The notes: a model not told the origin generated them from the letters alone. Counted from the first letter of the stretch, positions 1 to 8,728 are shown. The stretch: 64,000 nucleotides of DNA from Methanomethylovorans sp041447285 (GCF_041447285.1 NZ_JBGMEB010000023.1:1-64000), one strand, 5' to 3'. Made by a program: numbers and translations.

Positions 1-106
1 AAGGAGATCTGTTCAAAAATACTGCTCTCTGGCTGTACTTTTAGTGGGGATGACCATAAACCTCGGCATTAATGAAAAGAAGGCTTTACAAGCCTTTGCT
101 GAGTGA
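1..106 (+). other. Left edge, possible C-terminal tail of a gene entering the window
   Basis: The second forward frame is open from the edge to a TGA at 104-106, giving a hydrophobic-then-charged tail of 34 residues ending in ALQAFAE. It might be the end of a transposase or another protein that starts outside the window. Frame 1 also stays open to a TAA at 70-72, so the frame is not secure. Between here and 255 I see no gene, RNA or repeat that I can support. Confidence 0.15.
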
Positions 107-255
107 GGATACTACAAGGACCCTATAGGGTTTGTGAGGAAATAAGGATATCAGTATAAGTTCAATGAATAAAATCACATGTTGCGAAGAATATTAGTTG
201 AGACTGCCACTCCCCTGCAGTCAGTAATACCGATGATATGAATTTTATTACCTTT

Positions 256-471
256 CTAGCTTTTATGATGAAAGAACCTCTTCTGGTTGTGGAAGATCGA
301 AGCAAGCAAAGCTCTTATAATACAGCGAGCCTCTGGTAATAGTACTCCGCAGAAGATGATAACAACTAATACAAAAATTAGCTCCTTGTTTTTGTCTGGA
401 TAAGACGTTTCAAGGATATTCTTTTCAATAGAAGAAATTCTTTTAGGATAGTCATACAGCTGAATGTCCAT
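256..471 (-). pseudogene. Stub resembling the N-terminus of an archaeal tyrosine recombinase/integrase
   Basis: An ATG at 471 is preceded by a clear ribosome binding site (AAAGGAG about 9 bases upstream). The first 35 or so residues (MDIQLYDYPKRISSIE, then KNKELIF) resemble the N-terminal helical SAM-like domain of archaeal XerA-type integrases. After KNKELIF the frame degenerates into a hydrophobic run and stops at 71 residues, whereas such integrases are about 300 residues long. No catalytic R..HxxR..Y block follows. The gene lies directly downstream of tRNA-Ser in the same orientation, the usual place for integrase genes of elements inserted in tRNA genes. I infer a truncated integrase relic. 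A short unrelated membrane peptide cannot be excluded. The longer open frame up to 669 runs through the tRNA and is not real. Confidence 0.4.
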
Positions 472-550
472 GTACTTACACTCCTTTACAGTTTTCAAAT
501 CCCTTAGTTTGTTGGATGAAAGTAATGTAAGCGTTGGACTGCTGTTTGAA

Positions 551-636
551 CGCTGAGGGGGAGATTCGAACTCCCGCAGCGCGTTAGCACTACCGGTTTT
601 CAAGACCGGCGCCGTAGTCCACTTGGCTACCTCAGC
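551..636 (-). tRNA. tRNA-Ser (anticodon TGA)
   Basis: The minus strand folds as a class II tRNA of 86 nt. The acceptor arm is GCTGAGG paired with CCTCAGC plus discriminator G. The anticodon stem CCGGT/ACCGG encloses loop CTTGAAA, with anticodon TGA at plus positions 600-602. A long variable arm and a T arm with GTTCGAATC are present. No intron is seen and the 3' CCA is not encoded. The long variable arm and discriminator G fit serine. Confidence 0.95.
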
Positions 637-727
637 ACGTTTCAATGCGTGTGGTATCCTTAATACCACTTTTGAATATAAGACTTTTGATTAGATGACA
701 CAGTGATGCTTGAAAATATAAGGGAAA

Positions 728-746
728 CGAAGAGTATTACTCTTCG
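728..746 (-). terminator. Hairpin over the FKBP stop codon
   Basis: CGAAGAGTA (728-736) and TACTCTTCG (738-746) form a perfect 9-bp inverted repeat with one base between them. The FKBP stop codon sits at the apex. On the minus strand it is followed by a pyrimidine-rich run (TTTCCCTTATATTTTC), which fits a transcription end. Confidence 0.4.
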
Positions 747-1477
747 CTTTCGTCTTCCTCAGAAGCTTCAGCCTCTTCGGCTTCAACTTCAGTATCCTTG
801 GTAACGTATGGGTATTTCTCCACAAATTCCAGGTTTGATATGCCCAGGTTCTCTATGAGTTCATGAGCTATACGACCCTTGGAGATGAGCCATCTCTGGT
901 TAAAGCTGAACTCAATGGGTATGATTACACGGATGAGGTCAGAAGTGAGCTCGATGTCCATATTTGAAGCACCAGTGTATAGTGCCATAAGTCCTTTTGC
1001 TTTTTCCATTGGCTCTTCAAGCTTATTCTCAATGGTATACTCATAGGTGACAGTCCTGCCGGACAGAGCATGGTTGAAATCCACACGCAGCCTACGGCCG
1101 ATGATCTTTTGCACAACACCCTTCCTGCCATCAACTTCTATCTCCATGCCAGGGTATGGACGGGTGTCCTTAAGCTGGGCTGCAACTTTGGTGACAGATA
1201 TTGACTCAACAAGCGCAGGGTTGTGTGCTCCAAAGGCTTTCTCTGGTGGGATATCTAATTTTCCGGTGTATCCTACTTCCTTGCCTATAAAGTCCTCATC
1301 CAGTCCTCTGATGGTATGGCCTGAACCAACTATGACCACATCTCCACCATACATGCCGCGTGGGTTAAAGATGCCATTCTCTTTTGCAAGTTCTTCGCTT
1401 GTAGTATCAAAGACCTGTCCATCCTCGAACCTTCCGGTATATGCTATCTTTATGAAATCTCCTTTCTCTATTGCCAC
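737..1477 (-). CDS. FKBP-type peptidyl-prolyl cis-trans isomerase (archaeal long form)
   Basis: Protein-folding catalyst of the SlyD-like FKBP family, predicted to isomerise Xaa-Pro bonds in the cytoplasm. The N-terminal FKBP core carries YTGRFEDGQVFDTT and the flap-type insertion typical of archaeal long FKBPs (VGSGHTIRGLDEDFIGKEVG, then the NHALSGRTVTYEYTI block). An extra C-terminal domain of about 90 residues ends in a very acidic tail rich in E and S. I start the gene at GTG 1477, giving MAIEKGDFIKIAYTG, the usual beginning of this family; a TTG at 1486 would add only three residues. No signal peptide is present. The gene appears monocistronic and ends in a hairpin. Confidence 0.9.
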   Translation of the reverse strand: MAIEKGDFIKIAYTGRFEDGQVFDTTSEELAKENGIFNPRGMYGGDVVIVGSGHTIRGLDEDFIGKEVGYTGKLDIPPEKAFGAHNPALVESISVTKVAAQLKDTRPYPGMEIEVDGRKGVVQKIIGRRLRVDFNHALSGRTVTYEYTIENKLEEPMEKAKGLMALYTGASNMDIELTSDLIRVIIPIEFSFNQRWLISKGRIAHELIENLGISNLEFVEKYPYVTKDTEVEAEEAEASEEDESEE

Positions 1478-1639
1478 ATATATCAACTCTATTTTTTGAT
1501 TAATGTAATTATGAATAAAAGTGTCTCTGCTATACTCCTATGTCTTTAAGAACTTTTTGCCAGCAAAGCGGAGTAAAGGAACACATTAAGAAAAAGGAGG
1601 TAGAAATCACCGAAAAAAGAAGTGAAATAAAAAATGCTC

Positions 1640-1677
1640 TATAAATAAAGAAAGTAACTAGGGCTTTTCAAGCCCTA
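1640..1677 (-). terminator. Stem-loop and T-rich tail after the chemoreceptor gene
   Basis: TAGGGCTT (1659-1666) and AAGCCCTA (1670-1677) form an 8-bp perfect stem with a 3-base loop. The chemoreceptor stop codon TAG lies within the stem. Reading on the minus strand, it is followed by TTACTTTCTTTATTTATAG, a T-rich stretch. This is the layout of a factor-independent terminator. Confidence 0.5.
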
Positions 1678-3768
1678 ATTCTCGACCTTCAATGAAAAAC
1701 GAGCCACATAAGTCTGCATCTCGTCAGAGAGTTTTGCAAGTTCCTGGGCTGATTTAGCAAGTTCATGCATCGAAGATGTCTGCTCTTCCACAGCTGCAGA
1801 AGCCTGCTGTGTACCTGCAGCAGCTTGTTCGGAAATAGCTGAGATCTCTTCAACCGAAGAGGTTATTTCCTCAATGCTGGCAGACTGCTCCTGCGCAGCA
1901 GCAGCAATTTCCTGTGCCATGATTGCCACTTGTTCGCTTCCTTTTACGATCGCTTTGACAGACTGCACAGTATCGGAAAGAGCAACAGATCCGGTATTGA
2001 CCTGTTCAGTACCCTTATCCATAGCTCCTACTGCATTATCAGTACCAACCTGGATTTCCTTGATCAACGCAGATATTTCCGTTGCAGCATCACGGGATTC
2101 CTCTGCCAGTTTTCTTACCTCATCGGCAACAACTGCAAATCCTCTTCCGTGTTCGCCAGCCCGTGCTGCCTCAATGGCTGCATTAAGTGCAAGCATGTTA
2201 GTCTGATCAGCAATGTTGGTGATCAGATTGACGATTTCACCGATCTTCTTTGACTTCATCTCAAGTTCACGGATCACATCAGCAGACTCACCTACAGCTG
2301 ACTGAATATGTCCCATCTGCGCGATCAGGTTCTCAGATTGTACTCCTACATTTTTGATCGTCTCACTGGCAACATTAGCAGTCTCTGCAGCTTTCTGAGC
2401 ATTTGTGGCTATTTCCTGCACACTCTTGGTCATATCATTCATAGCCCTTGAGACTTCCTCTGTCTTCTGGGATTGGCTGCTGGAACCTTTTGCTATCTCT
2501 GCAACATTGGTCGAAACTTCACCTGCAGAAGCGGTCATCTGTTCAGATGAGGCAGATATCTCCTGTGCAGAGGCAGCAATATTCGCTGCATTTACTCCTA
2601 TCATTCTAACCATCTTGTTCATGTTGTCCATGATAAGGTTCAGTCCGGCCGGGATCTCTTTGAAGTCCACGGCCACATCAGTATCAGCTCTTAAGTCCAG
2701 TTTCCCATCCACTGCACCTGTAGAGATATCCTTGAAATCATTTACTATCCTGTTAATAGGATTGGTTATGGACCTGGCTATAAGATAAGCTACAATCGCC
2801 ATAAAACCCACTGCAATAGCTGAGATCAGGATCAACTTGTTGCGCAGAGCTGTCACGTCTGCCATGATTTCTGCTTCCGGAACAACCATTACAAATGCAA
2901 AATCTGAAGAATCTATAGGTGCATAGAACATGTTGGTTTCCTTTCCTGTAGTGGGATCAATAGTATCTATACTCCCTGATTTCCCAGCACTAATATCAGC
3001 TGCCATCTGGTTGAATCCTTCTGAATTGATATCCGTTAACGATTTTGTTCCTATCCAGTCCTTGTTAGTTGGGTGGGAAAGGAACACGCCGGATTTGCTT
3101 GTCATGAAAGCATAACCAGTGTCATAGACAGCGATCTTACTGATTTCTTCATCAATAGAGTTAAGAGCTACGTCCACACCAGTGATGCCTACAAATTGCC
3201 CATCTCTGATAATAGGAGAAACATAGCTTACCATCAAGGTGCCTTCATACAAAGAAGGCTCAGTAACTATAGCTTCGTGGAGCTTTTTAGGTAACTGGTA
3301 ATAATCACTTGTTTCATAGTCTAGCAGGGGGTCTATCACAAGTGAACCGCTTAAAGTGTTCCAGTATGGAATGAATCTCCCGGTTGAATCGTGACCTCCG
3401 GTATTGGTATACTCATTATCTTTTCCATCGAAAGCATTTGGTTCGAATGCTACGTAAGTCCCGATAACACCGGGATTAGAAACTAAAAGATCTTTGAGCA
3501 TTGCATTAACTTCATCCCTGTTGCCAGATTCATAATTTTCCATGGCGATGGCAAGAGTTGAACCCAATGAGACATATGCATTCATTTCTCCATTGAAATC
3601 ATTTGCATAAGTCAATGTATCACCCATTACTTCTTCATGGGCCAGATCTCCTGATTCTTTTGTAACATCAGTGATGATAAGGTAACTGGAGATTGCCATC
3701 ACTATGGTCACACTAAGCATAACATAGATCATTATCTTTGTTTTCAGGTTGATATTATTCGATTTCAA
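1675..3768 (-). CDS. Methyl-accepting chemotaxis protein with Cache sensor domain
   Basis: Membrane chemoreceptor that would signal to CheA/CheW. TM1 lies at about 12-34. The extracellular part (about 35-300) looks like a double Cache domain (VIGTYVAFEPNAFDGKDNEY, YVSPIIRDGQFVGITGVDVAL, YAFMTSKSGVFLSHP). TM2 lies at about 307-328, followed by a HAMP domain starting ARSITNPINRI. A long coiled-coil signalling domain follows, with the highly conserved hairpin tip ITNIADQTNMLALNAAIEAARAGEHGRGFAVVADEVRKLAE in pieces near 510-550. The start is TTG with GGTGAG just upstream. No che genes occur in the window, so this is an orphan receptor. The TAG stop lies inside a hairpin. Confidence 0.93.
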   Translation of the reverse strand: MKSNNINLKTKIMIYVMLSVTIVMAISSYLIITDVTKESGDLAHEEVMGDTLTYANDFNGEMNAYVSLGSTLAIAMENYESGNRDEVNAMLKDLLVSNPGVIGTYVAFEPNAFDGKDNEYTNTGGHDSTGRFIPYWNTLSGSLVIDPLLDYETSDYYQLPKKLHEAIVTEPSLYEGTLMVSYVSPIIRDGQFVGITGVDVALNSIDEEISKIAVYDTGYAFMTSKSGVFLSHPTNKDWIGTKSLTDINSEGFNQMAADISAGKSGSIDTIDPTTGKETNMFYAPIDSSDFAFVMVVPEAEIMADVTALRNKLILISAIAVGFMAIVAYLIARSITNPINRIVNDFKDISTGAVDGKLDLRADTDVAVDFKEIPAGLNLIMDNMNKMVRMIGVNAANIAASAQEISASSEQMTASAGEVSTNVAEIAKGSSSQSQKTEEVSRAMNDMTKSVQEIATNAQKAAETANVASETIKNVGVQSENLIAQMGHIQSAVGESADVIRELEMKSKKIGEIVNLITNIADQTNMLALNAAIEAARAGEHGRGFAVVADEVRKLAEESRDAATEISALIKEIQVGTDNAVGAMDKGTEQVNTGSVALSDTVQSVKAIVKGSEQVAIMAQEIAAAAQEQSASIEEITSSVEEISAISEQAAAGTQQASAAVEEQTSSMHELAKSAQELAKLSDEMQTYVARFSLKVEN

Positions 3769-3913
3769 CTACTCACCTTCAAAAAGTACATATGCTACAT
3801 AGCACAGGTTATTATATTAATACATATATATAATTTTTGGACTATTAAGTCTATTGTGAAAAATGTAATTTGACCAATGTAGAATGTTTAGAGAGAATTT
3901 TTACAGCAGCTCA

Positions 3914-4633
3914 TTAAGAATCAAGCGCTGCTAAAAAAGAAGTCCTGAGTTCCCTTTCTAAGGGTACAATACCCTTAGAAATATCAATAATTTCTGTAAG
4001 GTACGGCAAATGTACTCTTTCTTTGATCCAGGTTACATCACGTACATGATGAAGGTTAAGGGCATTCTCCACATATTCATAACCTCCTCTGACTTTTCCC
4101 ACAGCAAAGAAATCCTTGTCTGCAAGAGGCATGATTACCAGATCACCAATATGGATGTCATTGGCAAAACAAAAAATAGCTTCCGACCACTTATTAAGTC
4201 GCGTATCTTCGATGTAGCACAGGTGAGATCTTATGAGTTCTTTTATACGTTCATGTTTTTCAAATTTGTCGAACTCTCTCATAGTCTCCCGCAAAAGCCT
4301 TGCTTCTTCTTTCAGGGCGTTCAGTCGGGAAATCAAAAGCTCCATCTGCTGACGCTGTAGTTCTTCCGGAAATCCTTCAGGCAAGTGGATCTTTTCGAAC
4401 TCCTCTGCAAGTTCTGTCCTGAACTTGCTGTCCATTTTTCTGTATTCTTCGCGCAGGTATTCAAAATTAGAGCTTTTTGTGTCAATGTATTTCAGGTTGA
4501 ATATTTCATCACTGAATTCATCCATCAGATGGATCTCAATGTTGAATGTAATGACTCCTTGTTCCAAACAAGCATCTGCTCTCTTCCCACAATATCCGGT
4601 ATTCACCAGCCAACAATTCACTACATTTTCCAT
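3914..4633 (-). CDS. Unknown protein, EVE/PUA-like (restriction-system N-terminal type) domain split by a coiled coil
   Basis: I do not recognise the whole protein (239 residues). The beginning (NCWLVNTGYCGKRADACLEQG) and the end (IGDLVIMPLADKDFFAVGKVRGGYEY, HHVRDVTWIKERV) look like the two halves of the beta-barrel domain found at the N-terminus of Mrr-like restriction proteins. That fold is related to EVE/PUA modules that bind modified bases. Between them, about residues 55-130 are charged and predicted to form a coiled coil (EEYRKMDSKFRTELAEEFEKIH). No nuclease domain is present, so it may be a stand-alone reader or a decoupled defence component. The start is ATG 4633 with GGTG six bases upstream; a GTG nine bases earlier is less likely. 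It stands alone between the chemoreceptor and the divergent reductase. Confidence 0.7.
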   Translation of the reverse strand: MENVVNCWLVNTGYCGKRADACLEQGVITFNIEIHLMDEFSDEIFNLKYIDTKSSNFEYLREEYRKMDSKFRTELAEEFEKIHLPEGFPEELQRQQMELLISRLNALKEEARLLRETMREFDKFEKHERIKELIRSHLCYIEDTRLNKWSEAIFCFANDIHIGDLVIMPLADKDFFAVGKVRGGYEYVENALNLHHVRDVTWIKERVHLPYLTEIIDISKGIVPLERELRTSFLAALDS

Positions 4634-4775
4634 ATGTGACACCTTTTTCTCTTGTTATAGAGGACATATTAAGATGTCGAATGAAAAGGAAATATGAGTA
4701 TCAATTGTAATATCCGGTGCTCAATTGTTAAATATCATGAACCACTCTTCTATTTCCAAAACACTATTGAGATAT

Positions 4776-5966
4776 ATGATCCCTGAAAAATCCTATGATA
4801 TCATTGTAATCGGAGCTGGCCCTGCCGGTTCCACTGCCGCTACCTACGCAGCCCAGAGGGGTAAGTCTGTTCTATTGATAGATAAGAAAAAAGATCTTGG
4901 TGTTCCCCTGCAATGTGGAGGTTTCCTTCCACATATCGAGACACTTCAGGAGTTGATTCCTGATGCAGAACTTCCTTTCACTCTTGAAGAATATCCATCC
5001 AGTTGCGTACATGCTACTACTTCGCATCAGCGTTTCATAGCTCCTAACGGTCTATCTAAAGGTTTTGAAGTGCAGGGGGATGCTCTTGACAGGCGCAGGT
5101 TTGATAAACATCTTGCTGCTGTTGCTGCAAAAGCAGGCGCACACCTTCTCATCGCAACCACTGTACTGGAAGTTGCCGGAACCAGAGTAACAATGGACGG
5201 AGCATTCGGCAGATATGAAATCCAGGGAAAAGTAATCATTGGAGCTGACGGCCCGAATTCGATCGTCGCCGCTTCAAAGGGCATTCTAAGGGATCCTGAT
5301 CCCATGGGAATAAGCACCGCATTTGAATATGAATTATCAGGCGTAGATGTGGATAAAGAATCTGTGGAAATGTACTTTGGAAAAGATTATGTTCCTGGTG
5401 GCTATGCCTGGATTATCTCACAGGGCGGTGACAGGGCTAATATTGGAGTGGGAATCCGCGAAGCTCTCTTTGCAGAACACATGTGTGCAAGAGATTATCT
5501 TAACAGGTTCATGTATGAACATCCTATTGCCAGTGAAAAATTAAAAGAAGGCACTGTAGTATCAGTTATCTCTGGGCTTGTACCTGTAGGAGGCGCACCT
5601 AAAATCACTGCCACAAAAGACACTCTTATTGCAGGAGATGCTGCAGGTCATCTCATTGCCACCAACGGCGGTGGCATATCCACAGCAATGGTTGGAGGCA
5701 AAATTGCCGGGGAATCTGCTGCTGATTTTCTGGAAGGGAAATGCAAACTTGAAGAATATGACAGCAGATGGCGAGCCCAAATGGGAATGGAAATAAGGAC
5801 TGCGGTCTACGTACGAAAATTAATGGACAGACTTATGCTTTCGGACAGCATGATGAACATGGCTATTAAGACAATTTCTCCTGCACAAATGAAATCCATC
5901 CAGTGCGGCCAGTTGCCTGATCCTGTGAAAAAGACCCTTCAGAAACTAAACATGGGCATGGGCTAA
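4776..5966 (+). CDS. Geranylgeranyl reductase family FAD protein (archaeal lipid saturation)
   Basis: Flavoprotein of the digeranylgeranylglycerophospholipid reductase family, which saturates isoprenoid double bonds of archaeal ether lipids or quinone side chains. FAD binding is shown by IVIGAGPAGSTAA at the N-terminus, the GADGPNS motif in the middle, and AGDAAGHLIATNGGGISTAM near residue 290. A conserved QCGGFLP stretch lies near residue 50. Length is 396 residues, normal for the family. I chose ATG 4776, just before the Rossmann motif; ATG codons at 4725 and 4737 would add a poorly conserved leader. The next gene begins two bases after the stop, so the two are probably cotranscribed. Confidence 0.87.
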   Translation: MIPEKSYDIIVIGAGPAGSTAATYAAQRGKSVLLIDKKKDLGVPLQCGGFLPHIETLQELIPDAELPFTLEEYPSSCVHATTSHQRFIAPNGLSKGFEVQGDALDRRRFDKHLAAVAAKAGAHLLIATTVLEVAGTRVTMDGAFGRYEIQGKVIIGADGPNSIVAASKGILRDPDPMGISTAFEYELSGVDVDKESVEMYFGKDYVPGGYAWIISQGGDRANIGVGIREALFAEHMCARDYLNRFMYEHPIASEKLKEGTVVSVISGLVPVGGAPKITATKDTLIAGDAAGHLIATNGGGISTAMVGGKIAGESAADFLEGKCKLEEYDSRWRAQMGMEIRTAVYVRKLMDRLMLSDSMMNMAIKTISPAQMKSIQCGQLPDPVKKTLQKLNMGMG

Positions 5967-5967
5967 C

Positions 5968-6972
5968 ATGTATATTTTTGTATATGGCACATTAATGCGC
6001 GAGTGTGTGAGCCATGATCTTATGGAAAATGCACTATTTATATGTAAAGCCCGTACATCCCAAAAATATCTGATGTTAGATCTTGGTCCCTTCCCTGGTG
6101 TGCTGCAGAATAAAAACGCATCATTTATTAATGGTGAAATATATAATATAGATGAGCAATTATTATCCAAGCTTGATGACTATGAAGGCAACTGGTACTT
6201 CAGGTCAGAAGTGGAACTGGACAACGGCATGACTGCCCAGATGTATTTCCTAAAAGATATACCATCCACGGTGAAGGAAACAAGCTTTGTAATCCCTTCT
6301 GGTATCTGGGAGGATAAAAGGGGTGAAAACATAAAAACAGTTATAGGAAATATTCTTCAAACTAACAGAACCCTTCCTCAAGGGCATAAGGATACTCTGG
6401 CCTATGAAGTTCATAATAATTTATACCTAAACATCACTAACAAATGCAGTGCAAGCTGTACTTTCTGCATAAGGGACTTATGTGACGGCGTATTTGGCTA
6501 TGACCTATGGCTATCCAGGGACCCAACCCTTGAAGAGATGCTTAGTCACCTCCGTTCTGTGGATCTGCACAAATATAAGGAAGTTGTCTTTACAGGTTTT
6601 GGCGAACCAACTGCCAGTTTTTCAATTCTGCTTGCTATCACAAAATGGCTTCATGGGCAGGGAATAAAGGTAAGGCTTGATACCAATGGTCATGCGGCAT
6701 TAATAAATCCCGGTATCGACGTTGTGGGAGAACTCAAGAAAGCCGGATTAGATGCGGTTTCTATCAGCCTGAATGCTCAGAACGAGGATCTGTACAACCA
6801 GCTTTGCATACCTAAATATCCGGGGTCATATCAGGCTATGCTCGCATTTACACGCCAATGCATTGATGCAGGCATTAGTACCCGCATGACAGTTGTCAAA
6901 GTTCCCGAAATTGACATTGAAGTCTGTGAGCAAATAGCAAAAAATATGGGAGCCACCTTTTTTGTAAGATGA
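5968..6972 (+). CDS. Fusion of a gamma-glutamylcyclotransferase-like domain with a TatD-linked-type radical SAM domain
   Basis: Residues 1-105 look like the GGCT/AIG2 fold (MYIFVYGTLMRE opening, LGPFPGVL, VNGEIY-like GEIYNIDEQLLSKLDDYEG), a family that cyclises gamma-glutamyl amines. After a linker, residues 150-334 form a radical SAM domain with C160, C164 and C167 in a Cx3Cx2C cluster (NKCSASCTFCIRD) and GFGEPTASF. This closely resembles the radical SAM proteins found next to or fused with TatD nucleases. I know of no TatD in this window. The acidic residue that serves as catalytic base in GGCT may be the E of DDYEG, by position only. Function is unknown; one possibility is a two-step modification of a gamma-glutamyl compound. 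The gene is coupled to the reductase upstream and converges on engB. Confidence 0.8.
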   Translation: MYIFVYGTLMRECVSHDLMENALFICKARTSQKYLMLDLGPFPGVLQNKNASFINGEIYNIDEQLLSKLDDYEGNWYFRSEVELDNGMTAQMYFLKDIPSTVKETSFVIPSGIWEDKRGENIKTVIGNILQTNRTLPQGHKDTLAYEVHNNLYLNITNKCSASCTFCIRDLCDGVFGYDLWLSRDPTLEEMLSHLRSVDLHKYKEVVFTGFGEPTASFSILLAITKWLHGQGIKVRLDTNGHAALINPGIDVVGELKKAGLDAVSISLNAQNEDLYNQLCIPKYPGSYQAMLAFTRQCIDAGISTRMTVVKVPEIDIEVCEQIAKNMGATFFVR

Positions 6973-7001
6973 TCTGAAGGTAAATATCAATATTCAGAAC
7001 C

Positions 7002-7631
7002 TCAGTGTATATACTTAAAAAGATCATCCCTTTTTGCAACATGCATACGCTGCCGTATGCATAGAGACAATTTCTTAAGATCATCCTGCTTCGCGCTTAT
7101 CGGAATTACAACGTCCTGCCACATATTCCATGGTGATGGCAGTCCAAGTTTCTCCACAATGCCATCAAGCACATGGTCGACCATATCTTCTTCGATCTTA
7201 TCTATTTTATTGATAGCCAAAATGGTCGATATGCCAACTTCATTTAGGAACTTGAACAGCTCTATATCCACGGGTATTTCATTCCTTTCTTCCCATCTGG
7301 CCACTATATCCAGAAAGGCAGAACCATCGACAACTAAAACTGCAATGTCTATTCTGTCAGCATTATTTTCTATATAATGCACTATCTTGTCCTTGACGAT
7401 ATCCTGTTTACGTTCCTTGACACCACTCATGAAACCAAAACCAGGCATATCTGTGACCAGCAGATCATCAAGCCTTACATGTGTAGGTTTCAGAGTAACT
7501 CCGGGCCTTTTGCCTACTTTTACCTTTCCACCTGTTAATTTGCGGATGATAGAGGATTTACCTACATTGGACCTGCCGACAAAAACTATCTCAAATCCAG
7601 CGCCATCAGTAAGGTCCGGTTTGTTTTTCAT
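7002..7631 (-). CDS. engB: EngB-type GTP-binding protein
   Basis: TRAFAC GTPase of the EngB/YihA family, linked in bacteria to large-subunit ribosome assembly. G1 is GRSNVGKSS at 19-27, the G2 threonine lies in PGVTLKPTH, G3 is DMPGFGF, and G4 is NKIDK. Length is 209 residues, usual for archaeal members. ATG 7631 has GGAG five bases upstream. The DHH phosphoesterase gene ends 16 bases upstream on the same strand, so the two probably form an operon. Confidence 0.92.
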   Translation of the reverse strand: MKNKPDLTDGAGFEIVFVGRSNVGKSSIIRKLTGGKVKVGKRPGVTLKPTHVRLDDLLVTDMPGFGFMSGVKERKQDIVKDKIVHYIENNADRIDIAVLVVDGSAFLDIVARWEERNEIPVDIELFKFLNEVGISTILAINKIDKIEEDMVDHVLDGIVEKLGLPSPWNMWQDVVIPISAKQDDLKKLSLCIRQRMHVAKRDDLFKYIH

Positions 7632-7646
7632 ATTATCTCCGGTTGC

Positions 7647-8660
7647 TTAGTGGCACTTATTGGTAATATTTTCTTCCTTTAACTTGTGTTCTTCTTCCCC
7701 AATCCTGGTATCCAGATCATTCAGGAATTCTTTAAAGTTAGTTACTGGTATCCTTGCACCAGCGGCCTCCGGCAGTCCTCCTCCAGTTCCGCCATGTCTG
7801 GGAGCTACTTCCCGTAAAATGTGATTAAGATCAACTGGGCTGCGTGAACGGAAACTAATATCGTAGGAGTGTTTTGTTTGCCGGTATTCTGCAGAGCCTC
7901 CAACCTTTCTCTGGCCGTAAGCAGCAGCGTATATGGCAGATTTGGACTTGTAGCCTTGTGGATCAATTACATAGGCTAGGTTCTGAAGGCTTTTTACCTG
8001 TTTTCTTATACGCAATCTCAACTGTTCTTCAAGTTGAGAACACTTGCTCGCAAATTCAAGTACTTCCGGTATATCCGAAGGAAGCTTATCCTTAGCAAGG
8101 TGTTCTACCAGATACCTCTTGAAATCAAATTCACGGCCTGCGTATATTATTGCCTGTATTAGTGCACCGGCTTCAAAGAACAGAGTCCTTTTATCCCAGT
8201 CCTCGCACCAGAGTTTCACCGAATCGCTATCATCTGCATAATCGCCTATAGCGCCGTAGATGGCCACTCTGCGCACATCCCGGTTTAACCGATGGGCAAG
8301 CACCTTGTAGGTGAGTTCAGAAGAACAAGCACAGGGGTCATTATGCAGCCAACTTTCATTCCAGCTTTTATCAGGTACAGGGTGATGGTCTATATATGTA
8401 AGGCTGCTTTCCTTAGCCACTTCCTTAAGCCTCTGGAGCAGCTCTGTGCTGGTTCGCTCGTCAATAGCGATATCGCAAATGATCACTCGCTTGTATCCTT
8501 TTGCCAGATCAAGTTTTTTCACCAGGCTTACAGGACTTGTGAAGTATACCTGCGAGTTAGGATAAGCGGTTTTGGCAATGGCGCCGGAACATATACCATC
8601 CGAATCTCCATGAGTGAAGATTATAGTTTCAATGCTACGATCCTGTTGAAAAGGTCTCAT
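7647..8660 (-). CDS. DHH/DHHA1-family phosphoesterase
   Basis: Cytoplasmic metal-dependent phosphoesterase related to RecJ and nanoRNases. The DHH domain shows HGDSDGICSGAIAK near residue 17, CDIAIDE, the name-giving DHHPVP, and GAIGDYADD. The C-terminal DHHA1 domain has the glycine-rich HGGTGGGLPEAAGARI motif that binds the nucleic acid or nucleotide backbone. Length is 337 residues. The substrate (short RNA, DNA or cyclic dinucleotide) cannot be told from sequence. The last residues are charged and His/Cys-ended. It lies upstream of engB in the same orientation. Confidence 0.88.
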   Translation of the reverse strand: MRPFQQDRSIETIIFTHGDSDGICSGAIAKTAYPNSQVYFTSPVSLVKKLDLAKGYKRVIICDIAIDERTSTELLQRLKEVAKESSLTYIDHHPVPDKSWNESWLHNDPCACSSELTYKVLAHRLNRDVRRVAIYGAIGDYADDSDSVKLWCEDWDKRTLFFEAGALIQAIIYAGREFDFKRYLVEHLAKDKLPSDIPEVLEFASKCSQLEEQLRLRIRKQVKSLQNLAYVIDPQGYKSKSAIYAAAYGQRKVGGSAEYRQTKHSYDISFRSRSPVDLNHILREVAPRHGGTGGGLPEAAGARIPVTNFKEFLNDLDTRIGEEEHKLKEENITNKCH

Positions 8661-8728
8661 ATCATACCCAGTTCAGATCTTTTAGTAAAAGTTGGTTTGA
8701 ATGTATTTAAAGTGTTTCATGTTCTAAT

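Noticed and set aside
472..669. Upstream extension of the integrase-like frame to 669
   Set aside because: It runs through the complete tRNA-Ser gene; the ATG at 471 has its own ribosome binding site.
1047..1499. 150-codon plus-strand frame opposite the FKBP gene
   Set aside because: It is antisense to a clear FKBP gene, and its composition is that of a shadow frame.
1675..1677. Possible pyrrolysine read-through at the TAG stop of the chemoreceptor, with a hairpin around it
   Set aside because: Only 11 codons follow before the next TAG, the hairpin has terminator-like features, and a receptor has no reason for pyrrolysine.
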